DNA from: a bacterium
Lineage (GTDB): Bacteria > Sumerlaeota > Sumerlaeia > MVZB01
Direction: 5' to 3'
DNA: 34,653 nucleotides
Assembly: GCA_021372575.1 (NCBI GenBank)
Contig: JAJFUE010000204.1
Location: 1 to 34,653 of the forward strand
The translations under genes and the position numbers were made by a program. The first letter of the stretch is position 1; the number at the start of each line of letters is the position of its first letter. Below, one piece after another: positions 1 to 7,990 of this stretch. A model generated the notes under the pieces. The model ran no database searches, was not told where the DNA came from, and was given only the letters and a program-made list of their open reading frames with translations.

Positions 1-1488
1 CGGCGGTTCATGCAGATCCTGGGCTCGGCGGCGGCGATCGACCAGACGATCGCCGACATGCATGAGTGCGGCGCGCTCGAGTTGCTGATTCCTGAATTCG
101 AGCAGGTCCGCGCGATGGTCCGCATCGACCACTATCATCACTATACAGTGGATGAGCACCTGATCAAGGCGCTCGGCGTGGCGCGGCGGCTGCGGTCCGG
201 CGAGATCGGACGCGCGACGCCGATCGGGCGCATCGCCGGCCAGGTTGAGCGCTGGGACCTGCTGTGCCTCGCGCTGCTCCTCCATGACCTGGGGAAGGGT
301 TTCGACCGCGGCCACGCGATTCGCGGCGGGCAGATCGCCCAGCGCATCGCCGGGCGGCTCGGGCTTTCGGCGGACGATATCGACACCGTGCGGTTCCTCG
401 TGATCTCGCATTTGAAGCTCAGCCACGCGGCGTATCGGCGCGACCCGTCGGATTCGAACGTGGCGCGGCACCTTGCCGAGGAGATCGGCACGGTCGAGCG
501 GCTCAAGCTGCTGTTCATCCACACGGCGTGCGACCTGATGGCCGTCAGCCCGGACATGTACAACGACTGGAAGGAGCAACTGCTGCTGGAGTGCTACATG
601 GGCGCGGCGGCGGTGCTCGGGGAACGACTTGAGTTTCTAGAGCGGCCGAAACCCAATCGCGAGCTCATCCGGCAACGCGTGATGGAAGTGATTCCCGAGC
701 AAATCCGCGCGATTGAACAAGGGCCGGAAAGCGGTGTTCCAGAGAATCCGGCCGAGCTCGAATCCGAAGTCGATGAGTTCCTGAAGGTCGCGACGAACCG
801 GTATTTACAGGCCGCGCTGCCAATCACGGTCGCGCGGCACTTTTTGATCCGGCGCGAACTCAACCCGGAGAACGTGATCGCGTGGCACCTCGTTCCCGAC
901 GGCGGGCGGGGCTTGAGCGAGCTGACCGTGTGCGCCTACGATATGCCCGGATTGTTCCACAACATTTGCGGCGCGCTGGCGGCGAAGGGGCTCAACATCT
1001 GGTCGGCGCAGATTTTTTCGACGACGACCGGCGAGGCGCTCAACCAGTTCCAGGTCACCGACATGGAGAACCGGCCGCTGCCGGCGGGGTTCCGGCTGGA
1101 GCGGCTGCGCAAGGATTTGAACCAGGTCTTATTGGGCGAAAAGACGATTCAGGAATTGATCGAGAAACACAAGGGCCGGCCGCGAAAGATGACGCGCGCC
1201 AACCGGCCGCTGCCGTCGATCGTGCTGTTCGACAACGACAGCTCGAAGAGCACGACGATCATCGAGGTGCGCACGGCGGACCGGATCGGCTTGCTGTATT
1301 TGATCACGGGAGCGTTGCTTGCGTGCCGGCTGGACGTGCAGCGGGCGATCATCGCGACGGAAGCGTACGGCGTGGTGGACGTGTTTTACGTGACGGATTT
1401 GGAATACAACAAAATATATAATGAGAAAACGCAACGGCAGATCGAGGAAGCGATATTGGCGGCGATCCAATCGCCGGGGATTCAGTAA
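1..1488 (+). CDS. glnD: Bifunctional uridylyltransferase/uridylyl-removing enzyme GlnD, C-terminal part (5' partial)
   Basis: GlnD attaches UMP to PII nitrogen-signalling proteins and removes it again, in response to glutamine. The frame is open to base 1, so the gene starts before the window. About 495 residues are present, against roughly 850-950 for the family, so the N-terminal nucleotidyltransferase domain lies outside. Visible parts are the HD hydrolase domain (HHYTVDEH near residue 45, then LLLHDLGKG near 93), which removes UMP, followed by two C-terminal ACT domains. The first ACT domain begins at LTVCAYDMPGLFHNICGAL (about residue 308) and the second at IEVRTADRIGLLYLITGAL (about 421); these sense glutamine. 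This HD-ACT-ACT order is diagnostic of GlnD. No PII or glutamine synthetase gene is seen in the window. The 3' end faces a convergent gene across a repeat-filled gap. Confidence 0.95.
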   Translation, partial: RRFMQILGSAAAIDQTIADMHECGALELLIPEFEQVRAMVRIDHYHHYTVDEHLIKALGVARRLRSGEIGRATPIGRIAGQVERWDLLCLALLLHDLGKGFDRGHAIRGGQIAQRIAGRLGLSADDIDTVRFLVISHLKLSHAAYRRDPSDSNVARHLAEEIGTVERLKLLFIHTACDLMAVSPDMYNDWKEQLLLECYMGAAAVLGERLEFLERPKPNRELIRQRVMEVIPEQIRAIEQGPESGVPENPAELESEVDEFLKVATNRYLQAALPITVARHFLIRRELNPENVIAWHLVPDGGRGLSELTVCAYDMPGLFHNICGALAAKGLNIWSAQIFSTTTGEALNQFQVTDMENRPLPAGFRLERLRKDLNQVLLGEKTIQELIEKHKGRPRKMTRANRPLPSIVLFDNDSSKSTTIIEVRTADRIGLLYLITGALLACRLDVQRAIIATEAYGVVDVFYVTDLEYNKIYNEKTQRQIEEAILAAIQSPGIQ

Positions 1489-1553
1489 AGCAAAGAAATT
1501 CGTTCACGCAAAAACGCAAAACGGCAAAAGGCGCGAAATATTATGCATTAACA

Positions 1554-1621
1554 GGAGGAAACGGAGGAAACGGAGGAAACGGAGGAAACGGAGAATGGAT
1601 CTCTGTTTCCTCCGTTTCCTC
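1554..1621. repeat. Nonamer tandem repeat with inverted partner, possible terminator hairpin
   Basis: The unit GGAGGAAAC is repeated 4.4 times at 1554-1593. After 11 nt the complement GTTTCCTCC follows, about 1.9 copies at 1605-1621. The two can pair over 17 bp into a strong hairpin just after the glnD stop. A transcription-end role is inference, since no T-run follows directly. Confidence 0.75.
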
Positions 1622-1637
1622 TTGTGAAAATGGTTTT

Positions 1638-1846
1638 GGAATTCTGGTTCGGAGTTCAAGCTTCAGCTTGCCCGGATACATGATCGAACCGATGCCGCGG
1701 TTCGGAGTTTGGGCGTGCGTGACCGTGGGTTGGTCCGGCTCGCAAGCTCACCGAACCAACCCACGGCTTTGAGATCGAACCGCTGCCGCGGTTCAAATTG
1801 CGGATAATCCGGGCAAACTAAAGTTTGAACTCCGAACAGGAATTCC
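1638..1846. repeat. 40-nt inverted repeat enclosing family A copy 1
   Basis: The arms 1638-1677 and 1807-1846 are inverted copies of each other with five mismatches in 40 positions. Each arm starts with GGAATTC and ends with TTGCCCGGAT when read inward. Each also contains its own small hairpin (CAAGCTTCAGCTTG on the left, CAAACTAAAGTTTG on the right). The 129-nt interior holds family A copy 1. Confidence 0.75.
1680..1794. repeat. Family A three-hairpin element, copy 1
   Basis: There are three consecutive stem-loops. The first is GAACCG...CGGTTC near 1685-1702. The central stem pairs CCGTGGGTTGGT with ACCAACCCACGG (12 perfect pairs, 1724-1766). The third is again GAACCG...CGGTTC near 1777-1794. 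The same order and nearly the same sequence recur at 7651-7766 and 26596-26709. The element lies between two convergent genes. Confidence 0.8.
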
Positions 1847-1850
1847 AACA

Positions 1851-3290
1851 TCAGCGTTGGGGAACGTGGATGAAGATGTCGCCGACGCTGTGGGTGCCGT
1901 TAGTGGGGTCGTAGGTGATGGCGGCGCGCTGGTCTGCGCGGTCAGGGCCGAGGCTGTAAAGCGTTGTGGTCGTGGGTTCGTCGATGCGGCGCAGCGGAAG
2001 TGTGGTGAACGGATCGGGCTGCTTTGCGGCGGATGCGGTTGGATTGAGAATCAGATCCAGCGCGGCGAGGTCGATCTGGCGCATGGCCTCGGTCGTTGTC
2101 ACACGGGCATTGGCCTCATCGTAGTTTGCCACAGGCGCGTTCATTCCAACCAACGGAAGCGTGCTCGATTCGGCAAACTGATCCAAGCGCGAACGGTTTT
2201 CGGAGATGCGTCCGGAGCCCAGATCGTCGAACGCCATCTCGTAGAACTTGTCGTAGTCGCGAATGATTGCGTCGGCCGACGATTTGACGCGCAAGGCGTT
2301 CGTTGCCGCGCTGAAATATTGCGTGACGGGCTTGACGTTCAGCGAGCTGAGTTCGTCGAAGACAAGAAACACATCGATCTTTTTGCCCCGATAATAGTTG
2401 CCACTGTTTCCATTGGGTTGGGAGCGCATGATTTCTTCAAACGAGCCGTTCAGATATTGGATGAGTCCCTGGCGCCCGGCGCGGTATTCGAGCTCGACGC
2501 ACGGGCGGATGTCGAGCGGCTTCGCGGCCGAGAGCTTGTCGCGGAGCCGCGTCGCGATCTCGTTTGGCATCGGCGCGTGCTCGAGCCACAGGCGCAGCTC
2601 GCGGTATCCGATCGACTTCATCGCGACCGCGACGAGCACGTTGATCAAACGCGGCTCGCTCACCGATTGCGCGAGCGTGTCGATCGCAACGAGGCAGTCG
2701 GCCGCGCCGGTGTAATCGTGCGCGTCACGGCGGCGTCTGCATTCAGCGGCAAGGACCCGGGAACTCTGCTGCGCCGTGAGGAAATTAATATACGGCAGCT
2801 TCGGCAGTTGGTCGTCAGGAATTCGGGCCGCCTGCTCGTTGCTGATCGACGGGAACCCGCCCGATCCGGCCAGCTTCAGTATGTTTGCAATCGTCTCCTG
2901 GTTCTGCTTCAGCCAATCGATTTCCTCGGGCGTGAGCGTGTCCCGCCTGGAGAAATACTGAAACAGCGTATCCGGGAAAAGCGTTCGCGACGTGAAGACG
3001 TCATTGATTTTGGGGATCAACACGGCGGCAGTTTTGTTGGGGCCGTTGGCCACAAATTTTTCGTAGTTGACGTTCGGCGCAGGGAACGGCTGCGGGTTTT
3101 TAGCGATCGTCTGCTCGCGATAAGCCATCATCGCCTTCGGCGGCGCGATCCGCTCCGGGCTGACTTTGCTTGTCGCGAAGATAAAAGTGACGATGACGAA
3201 CGGCAGCGCGAGGCAGAGGCACGCGACGGCAGCCGTCATGAGAAGCCAGCGTTTCCAGTGGCGGGCGGGTTTTTCGTCGGGAAGGGTCAT
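1851..3290 (-). CDS. Hypothetical membrane-anchored protein, 479 aa
   Basis: I do not recognise the function. The protein begins with a short basic cytoplasmic stretch (RHWKRW, residues 11-16), followed by one strong hydrophobic segment at about residues 17-40. The rest is soluble and probably extracytoplasmic. The middle part (about 180-250) is Ala/Leu/Arg-rich and helical (VLAAECRRRRDAHDYTGAADC), which recalls long helical hypothetical proteins common in planctomycete-like genomes; that resemblance is from memory and not a domain hit. The start is the first ATG. A nonamer repeat abuts it directly and no Shine-Dalgarno is visible, so the 5' end is less certain than the 3' end. It stands alone, divergent from the tlyA-type gene. 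Confidence 0.7.
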   Translation of the reverse strand: MTLPDEKPARHWKRWLLMTAAVACLCLALPFVIVTFIFATSKVSPERIAPPKAMMAYREQTIAKNPQPFPAPNVNYEKFVANGPNKTAAVLIPKINDVFTSRTLFPDTLFQYFSRRDTLTPEEIDWLKQNQETIANILKLAGSGGFPSISNEQAARIPDDQLPKLPYINFLTAQQSSRVLAAECRRRRDAHDYTGAADCLVAIDTLAQSVSEPRLINVLVAVAMKSIGYRELRLWLEHAPMPNEIATRLRDKLSAAKPLDIRPCVELEYRAGRQGLIQYLNGSFEEIMRSQPNGNSGNYYRGKKIDVFLVFDELSSLNVKPVTQYFSAATNALRVKSSADAIIRDYDKFYEMAFDDLGSGRISENRSRLDQFAESSTLPLVGMNAPVANYDEANARVTTTEAMRQIDLAALDLILNPTASAAKQPDPFTTLPLRRIDEPTTTTLYSLGPDRADQRAAITYDPTNGTHSVGDIFIHVPQR

Positions 3291-3291
3291 G

Positions 3292-3342
3292 GGGCTTCTG
3301 GGTCTTCTGGGTCCTATGCGTCCTATGGGTCCTATGGGAACC
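3292..3342. repeat. Nonamer tandem repeat (unit ATGGGTCCT)
   Basis: About five degenerate 9-bp units, consensus (A/C)TGGGTCCT, lie directly against the start codon of the minus-strand hypothetical. The reverse complement, AGGACCCAT, is the same unit as the tandem repeat at 33861-33908, and a related two-unit copy is at 23334-23351. Confidence 0.85.
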
Positions 3343-3384
3343 TATTCTTAAGACGAATGCCAAGCGCAAAAGTTGGAAAGAATT

Positions 3385-3419
3385 TTTCATCTTTCATCTT
3401 TCATCTTTCATCTTTCATC
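3385..3419. repeat. Heptamer tandem repeat, five TTTCATC units
   Basis: Five exact copies of TTTCATC (35 nt) end about 15 nt before the tlyA-type start codon. They occupy the place where a ribosome-binding site would be expected, and none is visible. Confidence 0.9.
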
Positions 3420-3434
3420 TTTTATATCTAAGTG

Positions 3435-4247
3435 ATGAAGATTCGGCTCGACCAGGCCCTTGTTGAGATTGGATTGGCACCTTCGCGAGAGCGGGCGCAG
3501 GCTCTGATTCGGGCTGGGGTGGTGGTGGTCGGCGACCATCGGATCGATAAGCCGGGGCACAAGGTCGATCCGGCGGCCGAAATCAGGCTCAAGGGCGAGG
3601 TTTGCCCGTACGTGAGCCGCGGCGGGCTCAAACTGCAATCGGCGCTCGATGCGTTCGGGATCAAGGAGCTTGGCGGCGCGGTCGCATTGGACATCGGAGC
3701 ATCGACGGGCGGCTTCAGCGATTGCCTGCTTCAGCGCGGGGCGTCGCGCGTGTGGGCGGTCGATACGGGCAGGGGGCAGCTTCATGAAAAGTTGCGGCAG
3801 GACGGGCGTGTCACGCTCCATGAGCAGGCCAACGCGCGGCAGTTGACGACGGAATGGACCGGGGGCAAGCCGGTCGATGTGGTCGTCATCGACGTTTCGT
3901 TTATCTCGCTGCGGCTGATTTTCCCGCCGCTGGTCTCAGTGGTTGCACCGGGGGGATGGGTGCTGGCGCTTGTGAAGCCGCAGTTCGAGGCCGGGCGGGA
4001 CCAGGTCGGCAAGGGGGGTGTCGTGCGCGATCCGGCCATTCATCGCAGAGTTCTCACCGAGTTTGCTGATTTCGTTCAATCCGAAGGCTGGCGAATTTTG
4101 GGGATCAGCCGGGCCGAGCCGCCGGGGCCGGCGGGAAATCGCGAGTTCTTTTTCTGGCTCGATCGCGGCTCTGGGCGTGCGGCGCTGGCGCGGGAGGCAA
4201 TCCAGTTGGCGATTGATGCCGCCTTGTCGTATCATGTTAAATTGTAA
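3435..4247 (+). CDS. tlyA: TlyA family rRNA 2'-O-methyltransferase (S4 plus FtsJ-like domain)
   Basis: The 270-residue protein has an N-terminal S4 RNA-binding domain (residues 1-60, RLDQALVEIGLAPSRERAQ). The family's conserved YVSRGGLKL follows at about 59-67, then a Rossmann methyltransferase with the SAM-binding loop LDIGASTGGF at 85-94. Later family motifs are VIDVSFISL (about 150) and LVKPQFEAG (about 180). TlyA proteins methylate ribose in 16S and 23S rRNA; the old name hemolysin A is misleading. A GTG at 3432 immediately precedes the chosen ATG at 3435 and could be used instead. No Shine-Dalgarno is seen; the upstream sequence is a heptamer tandem repeat. NAD kinase follows 22 bp downstream on the same strand. 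The same TlyA-NAD kinase neighbourhood is common in bacteria. Confidence 0.9.
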   Translation: MKIRLDQALVEIGLAPSRERAQALIRAGVVVVGDHRIDKPGHKVDPAAEIRLKGEVCPYVSRGGLKLQSALDAFGIKELGGAVALDIGASTGGFSDCLLQRGASRVWAVDTGRGQLHEKLRQDGRVTLHEQANARQLTTEWTGGKPVDVVVIDVSFISLRLIFPPLVSVVAPGGWVLALVKPQFEAGRDQVGKGGVVRDPAIHRRVLTEFADFVQSEGWRILGISRAEPPGPAGNREFFFWLDRGSGRAALAREAIQLAIDAALSYHVKL

Positions 4248-4269
4248 ATGCCCTCGAGGCGGCTGTCGC

Positions 4270-5241
4270 GTGAGTTCAACCAATTTGTCCGCTCAATCCA
4301 CATCCCCAACCGGCCAGGCCTTGGAACGGTTGATCATCTATGCCAATCCGGCCAAGGCCGGCGTCGGCGACGTCGTTCAGAAAATCCATGCATGGGCTTC
4401 GAGCCGCAACCTGACGATTTGCCTGACGGAGGATCTGGCGAGCCTGTCGAACGGCTGGCCGCGGCCCGCCGAGATTTATCCGTGCGCGAATCACACGACT
4501 TCGCCGCTGCGGCCCGGCGGCTCCGAACTGCTGGTTTGCCTCGGCGGCGATGGCACGCTGCTGCATGGCGCACGGCGGTTCTGGCCTCTCTACACGCCGG
4601 TGCTCGCTGTCAACATGGGGTCGCTGAGCTTCAACGCCAGCGTCGATGTCGAGCACATGGTGAGCGCGATCGAGGACTGGGAAGCTGGACGCGCCGGCAT
4701 CAGCGAGCGCATGGTGCTGAGGGTATGTCGCCGGCGCGACGGCGAGGTGTTGAACGAGGCGATCGTGCTGAATGACGTGGTGCTCTCCAAGCACAGCGAC
4801 GCGCGGCTGATTCACGTCGAGCTGCGCCAGGGGGGCGAACTCGTGAGCGGCTTCGCGGCCGACGGGCTGATCGTCGCGACGCCAACGGGCTCGACGGCAT
4901 ACAACCTGTCCGCCGGCGGGCCGATTGTGATGCCGACGCTGAGGGTGATGGTGGTGTCGGCGATTTGCCCGCACACGCTTGCGGCGCGGCCGGTGGTTTT
5001 GCCGCCGACGCCGTCGGTGCAGATGCAGTTCGTGCCGCACATGGGGCGGCGCCAGGCGAAGCTGTGGCTCGACGGCCAGGAAGAGTGGCCGGTCGAGCCG
5101 GGGGACAAAATCGAGGTCGAGGCCGACCCGCTGAGCCTGCGGCTGATCACGCTCGAATCGTTCAGGTATTTCAGCCGACTTCGGCAAAAGCTGAGCTGGA
5201 GCGGCAAGATCATCGAGAGCCGCGACGAGGACCAGTTGTGA
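4270..5241 (+). CDS. nadK: NAD(+) kinase
   Basis: This enzyme phosphorylates NAD to NADP. At 323 residues it has the family signature GGDGT at 92-96 (VCLGGDGTLLHG), the NMGSLSF substrate strand near 115, and the glycine-rich TPTGSTAYNLSAGGP at about 204-218. The frame stays open upstream into the tlyA-type gene, but the GTG at 4270 is preferred. It is preceded at good spacing by GAGGCGG, and homology begins just after it (LERLIIYANP at 18-27). The stop TGA overlaps the ATG of the TPR gene, so the two are probably translationally coupled. One small deviation is SLSF where most family members have a glycine (LGF) in the NxGxLGF strand. Confidence 0.92.
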   Translation: MSSTNLSAQSTSPTGQALERLIIYANPAKAGVGDVVQKIHAWASSRNLTICLTEDLASLSNGWPRPAEIYPCANHTTSPLRPGGSELLVCLGGDGTLLHGARRFWPLYTPVLAVNMGSLSFNASVDVEHMVSAIEDWEAGRAGISERMVLRVCRRRDGEVLNEAIVLNDVVLSKHSDARLIHVELRQGGELVSGFAADGLIVATPTGSTAYNLSAGGPIVMPTLRVMVVSAICPHTLAARPVVLPPTPSVQMQFVPHMGRRQAKLWLDGQEEWPVEPGDKIEVEADPLSLRLITLESFRYFSRLRQKLSWSGKIIESRDEDQL

Positions 5242-7523
5242 TGCGTCATCAACACATGGATGGATGTCCGTTTCAGCGCTGTTTCGGTTACGCGCTGATG
5301 CTGATGCTGGCCGTTGCGGCGGTCGGCTGCACGTGGCTTACGGCGCTGCGCGCCGAGGCCGCGGCGCCGGGGGGCGATCAGGAGCGGCTCGACGCGCTGT
5401 ATCTGGAAGCGCGGCTCCTGATGTCGGTGCATCAATATCAAGAGGCCGCCGAGCGGCTCGACCAGGCGCTGGACCTGCCCAATTGCACGCCGGAAGTCTA
5501 TGTTTCGCGCGCCGAGGTTTACGTGGAGTCGGCCGACGGCGTTGAGCCCGCGCGCAAGCTGCTCGACGAAGGCCTCAAGCGTTTCCAGGACGACCCGAGC
5601 CTGTTGATCGAGAAGGCGCAGGTCGAGGAACAGGCCGGCCGCATCGACGAGGCGATTGCGTTGCTCGAGCGCGTGCTGGCGAAGCAGCCCAACCGCCGCA
5701 GCGTCCTGGAGCGGCTCGCCCAGCTGCATCTCAAGAAGTTCCGCACGATTCGCACGGCCGACCAGCTCAAGGGCGAAATCAACGGGCTGATCAGCGTGTA
5801 TCAGCGGATGCTCGCCGGGTCGAAGGGGATCGAGCGCATACCGCCGCTGCTTGTGCTGAGCTCGCTCTACCTGCGCGTCAACAAGGGGGACGAGGCGCTC
5901 AAGATGGCCAAGGAGGCGGCCGCGATCCGGCCCAACGACACGCGGCCGCAGCTGGCGCTGGCCAACGTCAACCAGTATCTCAACCGGCCGGCCGACGCGC
6001 TGGCGGCGTATCGGCGCGCGCTGGAGATCAACCCGAGCCTGGACGACGCGCTCAAGGGCGTGAGCGACCTGCTGCAAAACAACCCGGACAAGATCGTCGA
6101 TTTTTACCGGGGGCTTGCGAAGGACCGGCCCAACGCGGCGTCGGTTCAATTCCAGTTCGCGCAGCTTTTGATCCAGGCGCGCCGGTGGCAGGAGGCCGAA
6201 TCGGTGCTGCGGCGCATCCTGGGCGGCCACCCCGAGCACGAGCAGGCGCACCTGGCGCTGATGACGGTGCTGCGCTCGCAGAAGCGCGTGTCGGACGCGC
6301 TCGAGGTCGGCATGGCGGCGCTCAAGACGGACCCGACAAACACCGATTTCCTGAGCGCGGAAGGCGAGGCGCTCCGCGAGCTCAAGACGCCGCAACAGAG
6401 GTCGGAGTGGTATCGGCGGCTGGCGAACGGTTTCGAGAACCAGAAGGAAGTGCAACTGCTGATCGGACGCGAGCTGGTGCGCGAGGAGCTCTGGCCCGAC
6501 GCCGAGAAACAGCTCGACTCGATCCTCAAGAAGTGGCCGGGCGACGTCGCGAGCCGGCTGGCGCGGGTGCGCGTGTGGCTTGCGCTGAAGAAGGTCGATA
6601 AGGCCGCCGACGAGGCGCGCGCGCTCGCGGCCGAAAAAAGCGAGCTTGCGACCGTCGTCGCGCTGGCCGTGGCGGAGAACATGAACAGCAACGGCCGCGC
6701 GGCCGACGCGATCCGGTTCATCACCGAGATGCGCCGGCTGAGGCCGGACGACGAAGGGCTTGTCGTGTGGCAGGGCTGGGTGCTGTTCGGCCAGAAGCGC
6801 AACGACGAGGCGCTGGCGATGCTCGAGCAGTTCCGCGCGGCGCACCCGGCGAGCTTCGACGTGATCTCGATCCTCGTCGATGGCTATGCCGAGCAGGGGC
6901 GCTACGACAAGGCGCAGGCCGTGCTGGACGGGGTGCCCAAGTCGCTCATGGAGCAGAAGGGCGACGACATCCTGCTGCTGCGGGTCACGCTCGACCGGCG
7001 CCGCCACAAGCTGCCCGAGGCGCTCGCGGCGATGCAAAAGCTCATCACGCGCAACCCGAACAACGCGGGTTACTGGCTGCAGCTCGGCATCATCCAGCAG
7101 GACCTGGGGCAAATGAGCGAGGCCGAGCGGTCCTACATGCGCGCGATCGAGCTCGATCCGAAGGACCCCGAGAACTACAACACGCTCGGATATTTCTACG
7201 CCGAGACGAACCAGAAGCTCGACATCGCGCTCGACCTCGTGACGCGCGCGCTTTCGCTCAAGCCGGACGCCGGCCACATCGTCGATAGCCTGGGCTGGGT
7301 GTATTATCAGCGCGGCGATTACAAGAAGGCGGTCGAGGCGCTCGGCCGCGCGGTCAAATTGATGGGTGACCGCGAGGACCCGGTGGTCTATGACCACCTG
7401 GGCGACGCGTATGCGAAGACGGGCGACACCACGGCGGCGCTCGAGGCATGGCGTAAGGCGCTCGAGCTCAAGCCCGAAAAGCCGGAAGCGATCCGGAAGA
7501 AGATTGATTCAAGCGCGAAGTGA
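5241..7523 (+). CDS. Tetratricopeptide repeat protein with N-terminal export signal
   Basis: The 760-residue protein begins with a hydrophobic stretch at about residues 14-30, ending in AVAAVGC. That could be a weak lipobox or an uncleaved anchor. The rest is TPR helices from about residue 45 to the end, for example VLERLAQLHLKK, AERSYMRAIELDPKDPENYN and AALEAWRKALELKPEKPEA. TPR arrays bind partner proteins. The C-terminal array, with DSLGWVYYQRGDYKKAVEALGRA, resembles the TPR block of outer-membrane biogenesis or secretion lipoproteins; the partner is unknown. The ATG start overlaps the nadK stop (TGATG), which fixes the start well. The 3' end faces the endonuclease III-like gene across two repeat elements. 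Confidence 0.85.
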   Translation: MRHQHMDGCPFQRCFGYALMLMLAVAAVGCTWLTALRAEAAAPGGDQERLDALYLEARLLMSVHQYQEAAERLDQALDLPNCTPEVYVSRAEVYVESADGVEPARKLLDEGLKRFQDDPSLLIEKAQVEEQAGRIDEAIALLERVLAKQPNRRSVLERLAQLHLKKFRTIRTADQLKGEINGLISVYQRMLAGSKGIERIPPLLVLSSLYLRVNKGDEALKMAKEAAAIRPNDTRPQLALANVNQYLNRPADALAAYRRALEINPSLDDALKGVSDLLQNNPDKIVDFYRGLAKDRPNAASVQFQFAQLLIQARRWQEAESVLRRILGGHPEHEQAHLALMTVLRSQKRVSDALEVGMAALKTDPTNTDFLSAEGEALRELKTPQQRSEWYRRLANGFENQKEVQLLIGRELVREELWPDAEKQLDSILKKWPGDVASRLARVRVWLALKKVDKAADEARALAAEKSELATVVALAVAENMNSNGRAADAIRFITEMRRLRPDDEGLVVWQGWVLFGQKRNDEALAMLEQFRAAHPASFDVISILVDGYAEQGRYDKAQAVLDGVPKSLMEQKGDDILLLRVTLDRRRHKLPEALAAMQKLITRNPNNAGYWLQLGIIQQDLGQMSEAERSYMRAIELDPKDPENYNTLGYFYAETNQKLDIALDLVTRALSLKPDAGHIVDSLGWVYYQRGDYKKAVEALGRAVKLMGDREDPVVYDHLGDAYAKTGDTTAALEAWRKALELKPEKPEAIRKKIDSSAK

Positions 7524-7650
7524 TGGCGGCGGTTCAACCGGAGTTTCAGTCCGCGTCGATGCGGATGCGAATTTGTCATCGGGCTGATCCTCGCTGCAGC
7601 ACCGTTTCAGGCGACTGCTGTCGCACCGTGCGGTGGGGGGTGAGGCATTC

Positions 7651-7766
7651 ATGATCGAACCGGTAAACCGGTTCTGAATCACCGGCGCGTGTGTCCGTGG
7701 GTAGGTTCGTCGAACAAGTTCTCCGAACCAACCCACGGCTTGGAGATCGAACCGCTTCGCGGTTCC
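7651..7766. repeat. Family A three-hairpin element, copy 2
   Basis: Hairpin 1 is GAACCGG with CCGGTTC (7-bp stem, loop TAAA). The central stem pairs CCGTGGGTAGGTTCG with CGAACCAACCCACGG (15 positions, one mismatch). Hairpin 3 is GAACCGC with GCGGTTC (loop TTC). This is the best-formed of the three copies and again lies between convergent genes. Confidence 0.85.
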
Positions 7767-7805
7767 AAGTTCCTTGCGCGCCGACAAAATTCGTGCTGTT
7801 AAAAT

Positions 7806-7990
7806 GGGAGCCTCATACAAAAGTCTCAACCAGGACCAACGCAGAGGGAAACCGTTGAAACGGTTTCCCGAAGGAAGGGTAGCGTGGACCCCGCGATGAA
7901 TCGCGGGGTTACGAGGATGGGTGCTTAATCATCGAGCGCTTGGGGGCTGATGGGTGACGGCGTTCTCTCCTCTTTTTGCAAGAGGCTCAC
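7806..7990. repeat. Family B palindromic element, copy 1 (MITE-like)
   Basis: The 185-bp element has terminal inverted repeats: GGGAGCCTCATACAAAAG on the left and CTTTTTGCAAGAGGCTCAC on the right. Inside are two perfect palindromes with a 2-nt GA centre: an 11-bp stem beginning GGGAAACCGTT (7847-7870) and a 10-bp stem ACCCCGCGAT (7889-7910). It aligns along its whole length with 8736-8922. It encodes no transposase, so it would be non-autonomous if mobile. Confidence 0.85.

Larger units (their letters stand above)
1489..1850. other. Repeat-filled convergent intergenic region
   Basis: No credible gene lies in these 362 bp between the glnD stop and the stop of the minus-strand hypothetical. 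They hold an A-rich degenerate stretch (1495-1540), a nonamer tandem repeat with a partial inverted copy (1554-1621), and a family A hairpin element nested inside a 40-nt inverted repeat (1638-1846). Confidence 0.8.

Noticed and set aside
3385-3419. CRISPR array at one of the short tandem repeats
   Set aside because: Units of 6-9 bp directly abut each other with no spacers, and no cas gene is present.
1857-3431. A 524-codon plus-strand frame opposite the membrane-anchored hypothetical
   Set aside because: The minus-strand protein has a coherent N-terminal anchor and normal composition. The plus frame is Val/Arg/Asp-rich without structure and runs into the nonamer and heptamer repeats.
3435-4247. 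Hemolysin/toxin gene
   Set aside because: TlyA is historically called hemolysin, but the S4 and SAM-binding domains show an rRNA methyltransferase.
4812-7397. An 861-codon antisense frame over nadK and the TPR gene
   Set aside because: Shadow frame; the translation has simple Arg/Leu/Val-rich composition, and both sense genes are well supported.
7806-7990. Small structured RNA or riboswitch in the family B repeats
   Set aside because: The strong palindromes recur in several copies with element-like ends, and no copy sits as a leader of a metabolic gene. A repeat element explains them better, though transcription is not excluded.
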